Shown: one piece after another, positions 52,694 through 61,488 of the stretch
How the letters are laid out: each line of letters opens with the position of its first letter
Numbering within the stretch: position 1 is the first letter of the stretch
Assembly (NCBI GenBank): GCA_002477505.1
Contig: DLQB01000046.1
Coordinates: forward strand, 1 to 62,766
DNA length: 62,766 nucleotides
Source: Flavobacteriales bacterium UBA7443
GTDB taxonomy: Bacteria > Bacteroidota > Bacteroidia > Flavobacteriales_D > Sanyastnellaceae
Direction of reading: 5' to 3'
Notes under the pieces: model-generated
The model's input: the letters and a program-made list of their open reading frames with translations, nothing else
Databases searched by the model: none
What the model was told of the DNA's origin: nothing
Program-made: the position numbers and the translations under genes

Positions 52694-54727
52694 TCAAGCG
52701 TAGGCATCCAACAAAACGTCTAGAATTTCTGAAGCCGATTTTGTAATTGGCGTTCCGGGGCCAAAGATTCCCACGGCACCCATCGCAAAGAGCGCCTCGT
52801 AATCTTTCACTGGAATCACTCCGCCTACTACGACCAAAATATCGTCCCTCCCTTGGGAATTCAATGCGGCAATCAGTGCAGGCACTAAGGTTTTGTGGCC
52901 CGCTGCCAAAGTGCTGATTCCAACCACGTGCACGTCGTTGTCGACCGCTTGTTTCGCAACCTCCTCGGGCGTTTGGAACAACGCTCCTAAATCAACATCG
53001 AACCCCAAATCAGCGAATGAAGAAGCGACCACCTTGGCGCCTCGGTCATGCCCATCCTGGCCCATTTTCGCAACCAAAATACGAGGCTGACGCCCCACCT
53101 TCGCGGCGAATGACTCAGCCCGTTTGACGACTGCTTGGTATGCTTCTTGACCTTCCATTGCTCGCGAAAAGATACCACTGACCTTTTGAGTTTTCGGTTT
53201 AAATCTGCCATAGACTTCCTCCAAGGCCAAACTAATTTCACCCAACGTCGCGCGTGATCTTGCCGCCTTCACAGCCAAATCGAGCAAATTTGAGTCCTCT
53301 TTTGCCCCTCGCGTTAGCGCTTGCAGCGCTGCATTTGCCTTTTGCGTACTTCGGTTGGCCTTGACATGTTGTAAGCGACGCTCTTGATCCAAACGAACGG
53401 CTGACTGATCAATTTCAAGCGTAGCGAGCTCCTCTTCTTCTTCCAACACAAAGAGATTGACACCAATCAATCGATCCTGGCCCCGATCAATACGTGCTTG
53501 CTTTTTTGCTGCTGCAGCTTCAATTCTGAGTTTTGGAATGCCTTGTTCAATGGCCGAAGACATCCCTCCCGCTTCGTCAATTTCCGCGATCAAAGCATCG
53601 GCCTTTTCAACCATCTGACGCGTCAAATCCTCCATCATTCGAGATCCATACCAAGGATCTACGGCCTTGCAAAGACCGGCTTCATTTTGAAGGAAAAGCT
53701 GCGTATTGCGGGCGACACGCGCCGATGCCTCCGTCGGTAAGGCGATGGCCTCATCCATGGAATTGGTGTGAAGTGATTGTGTGCCGCCAAAAACAGCAGA
53801 CATCGCCTCGAGCGTCGTGCGGGCGACATTGTTCCATGGGTCTTGTGCCGTCAGCGACCAACCACTGGTCTGGGTATGGGTTCTCAGCATCAATGACTTG
53901 GGATTTTTAGCTCCCAACTTTTTCATGCAATCGGCCCATATTAGTCGCGCCGCGCGCATTTTAGCTATTTCCTCAAAATGGTTCATTCCACTTGCCCAGA
54001 AAAAACTCAAGCGAGGTGCAAACGCGTCGATATCCAAACCAGATTGAATGCCCGTCTTCACATACTCGAGGCCATCCGCCAGGGTGTATGCCAATTCCAG
54101 CTCGGGTGTGGCTCCTGCTTCTTGCATGTGATAACCCGAGATGGAAATGGAATTGAATTTGGGCATGTGCTCCGCTGTAAACTGAAAAATATCCGAGATG
54201 ATGCGCATGGAAGGCACGGGGGGATAGATGTAAGTATTCCTCACCATGAATTCCTTCAAGATGTCATTTTGAATGGTTCCCATCAGCGCATTCAATTCCA
54301 CTCCTTGCTCCTCGGCTGCGACAATGTAGAAAGCCAGAATGGGCAGTACCGCGCCATTCATCGTCATGCTCACTGACATTTCTCCGAGGGGAATGCCATC
54401 GAACAAGCGCTTCATGTCCTCCACGGTGTCAATGGCTACGCCCGCCATCCCCACATCTCCTGTTACCCGCGGATGGTCGCTATCGTATCCCCGATGCGTT
54501 GCAAGATCAAATGCAACACTCAGTCCTTTTTGACCTGCTGCCAAATTCGCTCGATAAAACGCGTTCGACGCTTCAGCGGTTGAAAAGCCCGCGTATTGAC
54601 GAATGGTCCACGGGCGGGCCGTATACATACTCGCGTATGGACCACCCAAATAAGGCGCTTGACCCGGACCAAACATTTCATGCTCCTGGCGCCTTGGCGT
54701 CTCGGGGTAATGCGGTTTCTGATTCAT
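52694..54727 (-). CDS. scpA: Methylmalonyl-CoA mutase large subunit
   Basis: 677 residues. The N-terminal substrate barrel opens with YPETPRRQEHEMFGPGQAPYLGGPYASMYTARPWTIRQYAGFSTAE-like sequence (substrate RQYAGF loop), with AFDLATHRGYDSDHPRV and the GTQSLHTNSMDEA segment. The C-terminal B12-binding domain carries DGHDRG, with the cobalt-coordinating His, then GISTLAAGHK and VVGGVIP. The enzyme interconverts methylmalonyl-CoA and succinyl-CoA for propionate use or production. It overlaps the small subunit gene by 4 nt. Confidence 0.96.
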   Translation of the reverse strand: MNQKPHYPETPRRQEHEMFGPGQAPYLGGPYASMYTARPWTIRQYAGFSTAEASNAFYRANLAAGQKGLSVAFDLATHRGYDSDHPRVTGDVGMAGVAIDTVEDMKRLFDGIPLGEMSVSMTMNGAVLPILAFYIVAAEEQGVELNALMGTIQNDILKEFMVRNTYIYPPVPSMRIISDIFQFTAEHMPKFNSISISGYHMQEAGATPELELAYTLADGLEYVKTGIQSGLDIDAFAPRLSFFWASGMNHFEEIAKMRAARLIWADCMKKLGAKNPKSLMLRTHTQTSGWSLTAQDPWNNVARTTLEAMSAVFGGTQSLHTNSMDEAIALPTEASARVARNTQLFLQNEAGLCKAVDPWYGSRMMEDLTRQMVEKADALIAEIDEAGGMSSAIEQGIPKLRIEAAAAKKQARIDRGQDRLIGVNLFVLEEEEELATLEIDQSAVRLDQERRLQHVKANRSTQKANAALQALTRGAKEDSNLLDLAVKAARSRATLGEISLALEEVYGRFKPKTQKVSGIFSRAMEGQEAYQAVVKRAESFAAKVGRQPRILVAKMGQDGHDRGAKVVASSFADLGFDVDLGALFQTPEEVAKQAVDNDVHVVGISTLAAGHKTLVPALIAALNSQGRDDILVVVGGVIPVKDYEALFAMGAVGIFGPGTPITKSASEILDVLLDAYA

Positions 54728-55776
54728 AGCTTGGATTCAAGGTAAGCGGACCACGCGGCCTCCAGCAGATTGGAAGACCAACGGTCCACGGTACGGCTGC
54801 CTCCCATCGGATCAAATGTTCGATGCAAACCGGCTTCTTCTCGCATCAAGTGTTGGATGTTACGAGCCCAACGCAAAGCGTTTTCATCCGGAGGAAGCTC
54901 GGACTTGGACTTGATGTGCGGAACGGTTTCCAGACCATCGGCTCCGCCAATGATTGCAGCATAGGAGGCAACTGTCAAATCGATCAGGTGGTCGGTTTCC
55001 AATTCATCACGGAACGTCACATCCGATGTAACTGCATCAATCCAAACCGCTTGGTCGTCCAATTGATTTGCAGCCAACCAACGCGACCAGAGCGCCCGTA
55101 ACGCCCGCAGCCCAGCAACCTCCTCCATGACATCTACAGATGTCCACCATCGCCAAACCATGCGATTGAGCTCATCTTCAATAACCGCATCTGAGGCCTT
55201 TGCCCACTTCAGCCAATGGTCCAAGAGCAAGCAATGCTCAACCAATGCTTCCATCAGGTTCAAGCCCCGCAATCGATGGTCGGATGAACCAAATCGCCAG
55301 ATCCGCAAATGCGGTGCCTCGTCCAGCATTCGCCAATGATCATGCATCTGAGCTGACCCAACCGCTGATGTCACATCCAGTCCACAAGAGCCGCGCCATC
55401 CTGCCTCTAACAGTACACGCACATCCAATTTGTTCGCATGAAACAGCTTCGGTTCCACGTGCAGTTCCACCATATTCATATGCACGCCATCGAACCAAGT
55501 CATATCACAATCAGAAGCGTCCAAACGCAAACCAGCAACGCCATTCAACAGCGAGTCAAGAACTTGATCCGATGAATGAATGCTTTCTTGTAGTTGCCAT
55601 GGATTCCCTTCTGAAGGGTCAGCTATGCTCCTCGACGGGAATTCAAATGACGCGTCCTCTGGACTCCAGATTGGCCGCTCCCATGACGCACTGGACGGGG
55701 AAATGGAATCACCGACAGCTGTGCGCCATTTCTTGGGATCAAACGCTGAGAAGGAATTCCATCTAGTTACTGGCAT
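54724..55776 (-). CDS. mutA: Methylmalonyl-CoA mutase small subunit
   Basis: 350 residues, homologous to the catalytic barrel of the large subunit but with no B12-binding domain and a shortened, degenerate active site, as expected for the non-catalytic MutA chain. Family segments visible are WQLQESIHSSDQVLDSLLNGVAGLRLD, GSAQMHDHWRMLDEAPHLRIWRFG and EAGLHRTFDPMGGSRTVDRWS. It stabilises the heterodimer. The start has a complete promoter: TTTG (55807-55810), 18 nt, TAGATTTG, 4 nt, ATG. Confidence 0.92.
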   Translation of the reverse strand: MPVTRWNSFSAFDPKKWRTAVGDSISPSSASWERPIWSPEDASFEFPSRSIADPSEGNPWQLQESIHSSDQVLDSLLNGVAGLRLDASDCDMTWFDGVHMNMVELHVEPKLFHANKLDVRVLLEAGWRGSCGLDVTSAVGSAQMHDHWRMLDEAPHLRIWRFGSSDHRLRGLNLMEALVEHCLLLDHWLKWAKASDAVIEDELNRMVWRWWTSVDVMEEVAGLRALRALWSRWLAANQLDDQAVWIDAVTSDVTFRDELETDHLIDLTVASYAAIIGGADGLETVPHIKSKSELPPDENALRWARNIQHLMREEAGLHRTFDPMGGSRTVDRWSSNLLEAAWSAYLESKL

Positions 55777-55780
55777 GCTT

Positions 55781-55788
55781 CAAATCTA
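55781..55788 (-). promoter_or_regulatory. Complete promoter of the mutA-scpA operon, 4 nt before ATG
   Basis: On the minus strand TAGATTTG fits TAnnTTTG at all six positions, with a TTTG -33 element 18 nt upstream (55807-55810). The spacer AAGC precedes ATG 55776, so the transcript should begin at or next to the start codon. Confidence 0.8.
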
Positions 55789-55826
55789 CAAAACCGAGAA
55801 CCGATGCAAATTAGATGGTCCATCGT

Positions 55827-55834
55827 TAATTTTA
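55827..55834 (+). promoter_or_regulatory. -7-like box exactly 4 nt before csaA
   Basis: TAATTTTA matches five of six defined positions of TAnnTTTG (final G is A); the spacer GGAC precedes ATG 55839. It faces the mutA promoter within a 62-nt intergenic region. Confidence 0.45.
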
Positions 55835-55838
55835 GGAC

Positions 55839-56180
55839 ATGAAACGACCAATTCCTTGGGAGCAATTCGAAGCATTACAGCTTGAGGTGGGACGCATTGT
55901 AAGCGTGGAGAGATTTCCCGAAGCAAAAAAAACCGCTTATATCATTGCTGCCGACTTCGGACCGACCCGCGGAACACTCAAGACCTCTGCTCAACTTACC
56001 CAGCGCTACAAGCCTGAAGATCTCGTCGGAAAACAAATCGTTGGGGTCACCAACTTTCCGAAAAAGCAGATTGGCCCCATGATGTCAGAGTTTCTCGTTC
56101 TGGGTGCATTGGACTCGAAAAACGGAACTGCCATCCTTCAAGTCCTCGAAAATGTCGCCCCCGGCACTTCCATTGCATGA
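55839..56180 (+). CDS. csaA: CsaA-type tRNA-binding protein
   Basis: 113 residues, a stand-alone EMAP-II-like OB-fold domain. It starts with WEQFEALQLEVGRIVSVERFPEAKKTAY, contains GTLKTSAQLTQRY and VGKQIVGVTNFPKKQIGPMMSEFLVLG, the CsaA signature, and ends in the dimer strand. CsaA binds tRNA and has been linked to protein export as a chaperone in Bacillus. It has its own promoter-like box and is followed by gmhB after 38 nt. Confidence 0.95.
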   Translation: MKRPIPWEQFEALQLEVGRIVSVERFPEAKKTAYIIAADFGPTRGTLKTSAQLTQRYKPEDLVGKQIVGVTNFPKKQIGPMMSEFLVLGALDSKNGTAILQVLENVAPGTSIA

Positions 56181-56206
56181 TGCTTGGGGGATTCCATTCA
56201 GGTGCT

Positions 56207-56214
56207 TAGCTTCG
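56207..56214 (+). promoter_or_regulatory. -7 box exactly 4 nt before gmhB
   Basis: TAGCTTCG matches five of six defined positions of TAnnTTTG; spacer CCGC precedes ATG 56219. A TTG-containing sequence lies about 20 nt upstream. Confidence 0.5.
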
Positions 56215-56218
56215 CCGC

Positions 56219-56728
56219 ATGACTGTGCGCAACAAAGCAATTTTTTTGGATCGGGACGGCGTCATCAATCATGACCCCGGTGATTACACGAAAAGCATCG
56301 AAGAGTTCACCATCCTGCCCACGGTCATGGAGGCGCTCAAAGCATTGCAAGCGGATGGATACAAGCTGATCTTGATCACGAATCAAGGCGGAATTGCCAA
56401 GGGTTTGTACGGTCACGACGCGGTGAAAACGATTCACGATTATTTCGTTTCGCAGTGCGCTGAACACGGAATTGAAATTACCGATATCTTCTACAGTCCA
56501 CACCATCCTGATTATGGTGAAAGCTTAACAAGAAAGCCCGGGGGGCTTATGATCGAAAAAGCCTGTGCCAAGCACGCAATTGACCCCAAGCAATCATGGA
56601 TGGTTGGCGATAAATTGCGTGATATTGAAGCCGGTGAAGCCGCGGGCGTCAAAGGCATTCAAATTCCTCTCAACAGTCCCCTGTTGCAATATGTGCCTCA
56701 GCTAATGCAAGCACCTGAAGCGATATAG
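56219..56728 (+). CDS. gmhB: D-glycero-D-manno-heptose-1,7-bisphosphate 7-phosphatase (HAD-IIIA)
   Basis: 169 residues. HAD motif I LDRDGVIN (nucleophile Asp11, acid/base Asp13), ITNQGGIAKG (motif II Thr/Ser region), KPGGLMIEKA with the lysine of motif III, and MVGDKLRDIEAG with the motif IV aspartates. The insertion CHxxxH/C zinc-loop of GmhB is reduced to YSPHHPDY. It removes the 7-phosphate in ADP-heptose synthesis for LPS core, or acts as a related histidinol-phosphate-type phosphatase. Its stop is one nt before the ATG of the aminotransferase gene. Confidence 0.85.
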   Translation: MTVRNKAIFLDRDGVINHDPGDYTKSIEEFTILPTVMEALKALQADGYKLILITNQGGIAKGLYGHDAVKTIHDYFVSQCAEHGIEITDIFYSPHHPDYGESLTRKPGGLMIEKACAKHAIDPKQSWMVGDKLRDIEAGEAAGVKGIQIPLNSPLLQYVPQLMQAPEAI

Positions 56729-56729
56729 C

Positions 56730-57608
56730 ATGAACCATTTCCAATGGCGACCTACGGAGCGACCGTGCTACCTGATGAACGGTGAATTCTGTGCGGATTC
56801 GGCCTTGCCTTTCTCGCACTTCAATCGCGGCTTTTTGTATTCGGATGGTTTTTTTGAAACGGTGCGAATTTGCAACGGTATCCCCCAGCACTTGGCGCTG
56901 CATTGGAATCGAATTTCCTCGAGCCTTCGTGCGCATCGCATGGAAAACAAACAAGGATTAACGGAAAAACAACTGGGTCATCGATTGCAAGAATTATGCG
57001 AACGCAATGCGATCAATCAAGGAGGACGGGTGCGGATTACAATTTTCAGAAACGGCGGCGGTCGATACCGACCCGAATCCAATGAAATGGCATGGATTGC
57101 AACCGCAGAGCCCTTGCAAGATAACTTGCTGATTTCGGAAGAAAAGGGGCTCAATGTGGATCTTTACAGCGGCATGCAGAAGCAAGTCAATCCACTTTCC
57201 AATTTCAAAAACTTGTCATCCAACCTCTACATTCAAGCCGCACTTTGGGCTGAAGAAGAGGGATTGGATGACGCACTCATTCAAAACGAAGCATGCGACG
57301 TCATTGAGTCGTCGCATTCCAACTTATTTCTTGTCAGCAATGGCGCCTTATATACGCCGGGACTTGACTCGGGTCCAGTCGGAGGCATCATGCGCGCCTC
57401 CACCATTAACCTCGCGCTTCGTCAGGGATACAAGGTATACGAATGCAACATCACGCCGAAGGAGATGATGGCAGCTGACGAGATGTTTCTGACCAATACG
57501 ATACGAGGAATTCAGTGGATAGCGCGTTTCAAAGACCGACGCTATTTCCACACCACCTCCAAAGAGCTTCTGAAGTTGATGAATGAAACGTGGATCAGCC
57601 AACTCTAA
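56730..57608 (+). CDS. Class IV aminotransferase / aminodeoxychorismate lyase-like
   Basis: 292 residues, fold-type IV PLP enzyme. Visible features: FNRGFLYSDGFFETVRI near the N-terminus, RVRITIFR, the cofactor lysine Lys160 (NFKNLSSNLY), DVIESSHSNLFLV (the E-S-x-x-SNLF motif), and GIMRAS. The family includes branched-chain aminotransferase, D-amino acid aminotransferase and PabC; substrate cannot be fixed from sequence. A PabC role is attractive because folP lies 3 kb downstream, but this is inference. The 3' end overlaps the convergent permease gene by 14 nt. Confidence 0.85.
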   Translation: MNHFQWRPTERPCYLMNGEFCADSALPFSHFNRGFLYSDGFFETVRICNGIPQHLALHWNRISSSLRAHRMENKQGLTEKQLGHRLQELCERNAINQGGRVRITIFRNGGGRYRPESNEMAWIATAEPLQDNLLISEEKGLNVDLYSGMQKQVNPLSNFKNLSSNLYIQAALWAEEEGLDDALIQNEACDVIESSHSNLFLVSNGALYTPGLDSGPVGGIMRASTINLALRQGYKVYECNITPKEMMAADEMFLTNTIRGIQWIARFKDRRYFHTTSKELLKLMNETWISQL

Positions 57609-58584
57609 CACGAGGATCCAGCAAGCGATAAATTTGATCCACCAGTACGTTGACGATGACAAAGGTCAAAGCAACGGATGCAACACAACCCATGACTACT
57701 GGCAAATCACTTTGTTCCAACGCACGAAACATCAGCATGCCCAATCCTTGCCAACCAAAGACGTACTCCACAAAAACGGCACCGGCCAGCATGCTTGCAA
57801 ACCATCCGGAAGCAGCCGTAACAACTGGGTTCAGTGCGTTTCGGAGCGTATGATGCAAAACAATCCTCCACGAGGACAAACCTTTTGATTTTGCGGTTCG
57901 AATGTACGAGGAGGACAATACATCAGCGGCACTGTTCCGGGTCAATTGGAGCACGACTGAAAGCGGGCGGACACCGAGGGTTAGCGCAGGCAAAATTGCA
58001 TTTTTCCATGCCAATTGGGGGCCATCAAAGGGATGAACCTCCCACAAACCACCCGTCATCGACAAGCCCGTCCAAGCGTGGCAAACCGAACCAAAAAACC
58101 AAGAAACGAGAATGGCCATTACAAACGATGGAGCGCTCATGCCGAGCGATGCCAAGCCGAGAATCCATCGGTCCCACCATCGGCCCATGGAATGCGCCAG
58201 CAGCAAACCTGTGGAGACGCCTAGAACCAATGCCAGCACCATTGCCAATGATGCCAGCAACAGGGTTGGAGGAAGCGCTTGGAAGACCGCTTCTGCCACT
58301 TCGCGGTCAGACACGAATGAGCGTCCCAAGTCAACTCCGGTCCATGCCATGCCTTCGGTCGTATGGGTGAACGGGATGAAGCCTGAGAAAAATCGAACAT
58401 ACCGCACGTGTAGCGCGTCATTTAATCCGTGCTTTTCACGAATGGCTTCAACCACTTCTTCGCGCTCATTTTGACCGGCAAGGGCCCGCGCGGGATCAGG
58501 AACACTCGAAAAGAGTACAAAAACCAGCGTCAATGCGCCCCACAACACACCCAGTCCATGGAATAGTTTGCGGACGATTGCCAT
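57595..58584 (-). CDS. DppB/OppB-type ABC transporter permease
   Basis: 329 residues with six membrane helices. The N-terminal helix (LGVLWGALTLVFVLF) precedes a periplasmic domain (RALAGQNEREEVVEAIREKHGLND, typical of DppB), and the core contains LPALTLGVRPLSVVLQLTRNSAADVLSSSYIRTAKSKGLSSWRIVLHHTLRNALNP-type sequence, with the EAA-loop ARSKGLS region. It would form half of a peptide or nickel importer channel. No DppC, ATPase or binding protein is adjacent, so its partners are encoded elsewhere. It begins 11 nt after the BT_3928 stop, on the same strand. Confidence 0.88.
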   Translation of the reverse strand: MAIVRKLFHGLGVLWGALTLVFVLFSSVPDPARALAGQNEREEVVEAIREKHGLNDALHVRYVRFFSGFIPFTHTTEGMAWTGVDLGRSFVSDREVAEAVFQALPPTLLLASLAMVLALVLGVSTGLLLAHSMGRWWDRWILGLASLGMSAPSFVMAILVSWFFGSVCHAWTGLSMTGGLWEVHPFDGPQLAWKNAILPALTLGVRPLSVVLQLTRNSAADVLSSSYIRTAKSKGLSSWRIVLHHTLRNALNPVVTAASGWFASMLAGAVFVEYVFGWQGLGMLMFRALEQSDLPVVMGCVASVALTFVIVNVLVDQIYRLLDPRVRVG

Positions 58585-58595
58585 CTAAAAGTGCG

Positions 58596-59963
58596 TTATT
58601 GGGCCACAAAATCTTCCCATGCCGGGACATCCCTCCAGGACCATTTCTCTTGAACAATACCATCCTTTAACCACACCAACCCTGGATTGGAACGAATCAC
58701 AATTTTCAGTTCCGTTTGATCACAGGTAAACATGTCATACGGCACCTCGTAGGTTGTACGAAATGCCTCATTTTGATCCGCAGGGGCGTTGGTCAGTCCA
58801 ATGTTTTTCCAACCCGCGGCAGCAGAAGCCTTCGCAAAAGCATTCATGGCCGTTTGATTCTCTGTATTCGCGGCCTCAAGATCCTTCGAAACATAGAGCA
58901 TCACATCGCCATCGTACGATAAGAAGTCATCGGACAGGTCCGAACCATCAGCATCCAAAATCTGAAAATCCATAATGCGTGGTTCATAGCCATCCGAAAC
59001 CTTTACCTCGGCTCCATCGAAGGAAACCGTTTCGTAGTGATTCTTGAACCATGGCTCATTGTAAATCCTCAACCAGTCCGAACTCAACACCAGCGTATCC
59101 ACTCCCGTAGTCGTATTTCGGAATGTGTACTGCGTCGCATAAACAGGCGGTTCTAGCCCCAATTCATCAGCCGATTTTCGATTCTCAACGATGCTTTCAC
59201 CCACTGCATATGGCCGGTAATCTTTCATTGGTAAGTGGTTGAGGGTCACAAATTGAAAGACCAAACAGACCACCGTTACCGCCGCAGCCATGATCCACTC
59301 TTGAGCCGGTCCTTCCCAGCGCTTTTTCAAACCTTCTGCAACGGCATAACAAATGGCCGCAAACAGCACTGGAAAATTCCATTCGAGCATCCATTCACCG
59401 AACGCATAAATCAAAATAAGGCTACCAGCAATCATGACCAAACCATCTTTTCGATCATTGAGTTTTGTCACGCCCGCAAATGCACCCCACACCACAGGGA
59501 CCGTCAAAACAGACAGGACGACATCCTTGATGAAGCTCTCATAAGGTGTCAATGGAATCGCATTTCCAAAGCAACCACAGGCCAACACACATTGATTCGA
59601 AATTTCAATGAGGTTGCCCGCGGCATCCGTAATCATTTTGGTTCCGAAAGGATCGCAATTGGCCGTGTACCAGGTGAGCCAAGTGAAAAAGGCCATGATC
59701 GCTGCTGTGAGCGTCGACGTCAATTTGGGAAGCGCTCCGAGGACCAAAGCCACACCCAGTAAAATTTCCCCAACACAGATGAATACGGACAGCGGAAGTG
59801 CCACGTCGCTAAGCCCCGGAAAATTGAGTGCTCCCGGCTCGAAGTATTCTTCCAGCTTGTACATAAAGCCGAGCGCGTCATTGGCTTTGATCAGTCCCGA
59901 CACAATAAACAATGACCCTACCAGCAGGCGACAGGCTTTCACAATTGCGTTGAATGCATTCAT
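58596..59963 (-). CDS. BT_3928-family DoxX-like membrane protein
   Basis: 455 residues. N-terminal DoxX-type four-helix domain (SLFIVSGLIKANDALGFMYKLEEYF), followed by a CGCFGNAIPLT region with two paired cysteines (ACGCFG) on the membrane, more helices (about 155-240), then a soluble beta domain (about 250-455). The family (BT_3928) is specific to Bacteroidota and commonly sits beside DUF1599 and folP, as here; its function is unknown, although the CxC motif suggests redox work. It follows DUF1599 after 32 nt and precedes the lone permease. Confidence 0.85.
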   Translation of the reverse strand: MNAFNAIVKACRLLVGSLFIVSGLIKANDALGFMYKLEEYFEPGALNFPGLSDVALPLSVFICVGEILLGVALVLGALPKLTSTLTAAIMAFFTWLTWYTANCDPFGTKMITDAAGNLIEISNQCVLACGCFGNAIPLTPYESFIKDVVLSVLTVPVVWGAFAGVTKLNDRKDGLVMIAGSLILIYAFGEWMLEWNFPVLFAAICYAVAEGLKKRWEGPAQEWIMAAAVTVVCLVFQFVTLNHLPMKDYRPYAVGESIVENRKSADELGLEPPVYATQYTFRNTTTGVDTLVLSSDWLRIYNEPWFKNHYETVSFDGAEVKVSDGYEPRIMDFQILDADGSDLSDDFLSYDGDVMLYVSKDLEAANTENQTAMNAFAKASAAAGWKNIGLTNAPADQNEAFRTTYEVPYDMFTCDQTELKIVIRSNPGLVWLKDGIVQEKWSWRDVPAWEDFVAQ

Positions 59964-59995
59964 GTTCGTCGTTTTATCAAATATTGAATCCTCTA

Positions 59996-60565
59996 TTAAT
60001 TTGCGCCGGAATCCGATTCTCCTCTTGCCAGTAAAACGAGAGCAAAGAGCGCATAATTGGCCATGTCCTCATAATTCGCCTCTACTCCTTCTGACACCTT
60101 TGTTTTACCATTATTGTCTTCGATTTGTTTCACACGAAGCACCTTCATCAGAATCAAATCCGTCAGCGAACTGACACGCATGTCGCGCCAAGCCTCCCCA
60201 TAATCGTGGTTCTTCCGAATCATCAATTGCCTCGTTTCTTCGAATGCAGCTCGGTAGCGATCAATGGCTTCTTGCTTGGGCAATTCCATCGCATGACCAT
60301 CGGACAACCCGCATTGAATGATGGCCATCAAGCTATAATTGACGATGCCAATGAATTCTGACTCTATGCCTTCGTCGACCTTGGATTCATTCGTCTCTTG
60401 AATCGTACGGATCCGATTGGCTTTGATGAACAATTGGTCCGTCAGGGATGAAGGCCGCAAAATGCGCCAGGCCGTGCCATAGTCGGAAGTCTTGGCTTCG
60501 AATAGTTCCGAGCACAGAGCAAATGCCTGGTCGTACTCCTTCAAGGTTTCTTCAATTGCGCTCAC
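59996..60565 (-). CDS. DUF1599-domain protein
   Basis: 189 residues made of two tandem DUF1599 repeats, each with K-T/N-x-DYG-xAWR and SSLTD-x-x-x-x-K: SDYGTAWRILRPSSLTDQLFIKANRI (about 25-50) and HDYGEAWRDMRVSSLTDLILMKVLRV (about 118-145). The layout resembles all-alpha NTP pyrophosphohydrolase-like folds, but no activity is known. GTG 60565 is the chosen start since it yields a normal N-terminus before the first repeat; a TTG at 60637 would run into folP. Divergent from folP. Confidence 0.82.
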   Translation of the reverse strand: MSAIEETLKEYDQAFALCSELFEAKTSDYGTAWRILRPSSLTDQLFIKANRIRTIQETNESKVDEGIESEFIGIVNYSLMAIIQCGLSDGHAMELPKQEAIDRYRAAFEETRQLMIRKNHDYGEAWRDMRVSSLTDLILMKVLRVKQIEDNNGKTKVSEGVEANYEDMANYALFALVLLARGESDSGAN

Positions 60566-60630
60566 TTCAGGAATTCTTGGAATATCTTTCGGCAAGGTAC
60601 AAACTCCATTCGGGAGAGCCAGCCAATCCA

Positions 60631-61488
60631 ATGCCAATGTCCTCTAAAACAACGGGAACTTTTCAACTTACCTCGCACGGAAAGATTTGGAAACTCGATA
60701 CGCCTCAAGTTTTGGGGATTGTGAATTGCACTCCCGATTCATTCTTTTCCGGCAATCGCTTTTCAGCAACCAACGAAGCTGTTGCACAAGGCTTAAAAAT
60801 GTTGGAGTCAGGCGCCCATGCCTTGGACATAGGTGGGCAATCTACCCGCCCAAATGCCAAGGAAGTATGCGCTGCTGAAGAATGGGAGCGCATCGAATTT
60901 GTAATCGCAGGCATCTTAAATGAACGACCAGAAGCCATTCTATCGGTGGACACCTTTCATGGAGAGGTTGCCGCGCGCGCGTTGGATGCTGGGGCGTTTA
61001 TGATCAATGATGTCTTCGCAGGGACCAAGGATGAAAATCTTGTACACGTTGTCAGCACGCGGCGAGCACCGTTGGTGATCATGCACATGCAAGGAACTCC
61101 CGCAACCATGCAAGTGAACCCTCGATATTCCAATGCGAGTGAGGACATCTGCGCTTGGTTGAAGCAGCGAAGCGATTCCCTAAAAAGCCAGGGCATGGAT
61201 CAATTGGTGGTCGACCCCGGTTTTGGTTTTGGCAAAACAACCAAACACAATTTTCAGATCTTGAGATCGCTGAAGGCATTCCAAGTACTCGGTTTCCCCC
61301 TGCTCGCTGGGGTAAGCCGAAAATCGATGATTTGGAAAACCCTTCAGTCTTCGCCAGAAGCTGCCCTAAACGGGACAACGGCGCTTCATGCTTGGGCTTT
61401 GGAGGGCGGAGCGAACATTTTACGGGTTCACGACGTCACAGAAGCCCTTGAAACAGTCGCATTGCACAACGAATTGCGAAACGCCTGA
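60631..61488 (+). CDS. folP: Dihydropteroate synthase
   Basis: 285 residues. Motifs: VLGIVNCTPDSFF (N-terminal signature), GAHALDIGGQSTRPNA (pABA/pterin loop 2), SVDTF, INDVFAG, HMQG, DPGFGFGKTTKHN (pterin and phosphate contacts), GVSRKSMI and the C-terminal R-x-H-D-V. It joins p-aminobenzoate with hydroxymethyldihydropterin diphosphate in folate synthesis and is the sulfonamide target. ATGs at 60631 and 60637 are both possible; I cannot choose firmly. It starts 65 nt from the divergent DUF1599 gene. Confidence 0.97.
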   Translation: MPMSSKTTGTFQLTSHGKIWKLDTPQVLGIVNCTPDSFFSGNRFSATNEAVAQGLKMLESGAHALDIGGQSTRPNAKEVCAAEEWERIEFVIAGILNERPEAILSVDTFHGEVAARALDAGAFMINDVFAGTKDENLVHVVSTRRAPLVIMHMQGTPATMQVNPRYSNASEDICAWLKQRSDSLKSQGMDQLVVDPGFGFGKTTKHNFQILRSLKAFQVLGFPLLAGVSRKSMIWKTLQSSPEAALNGTTALHAWALEGGANILRVHDVTEALETVALHNELRNA

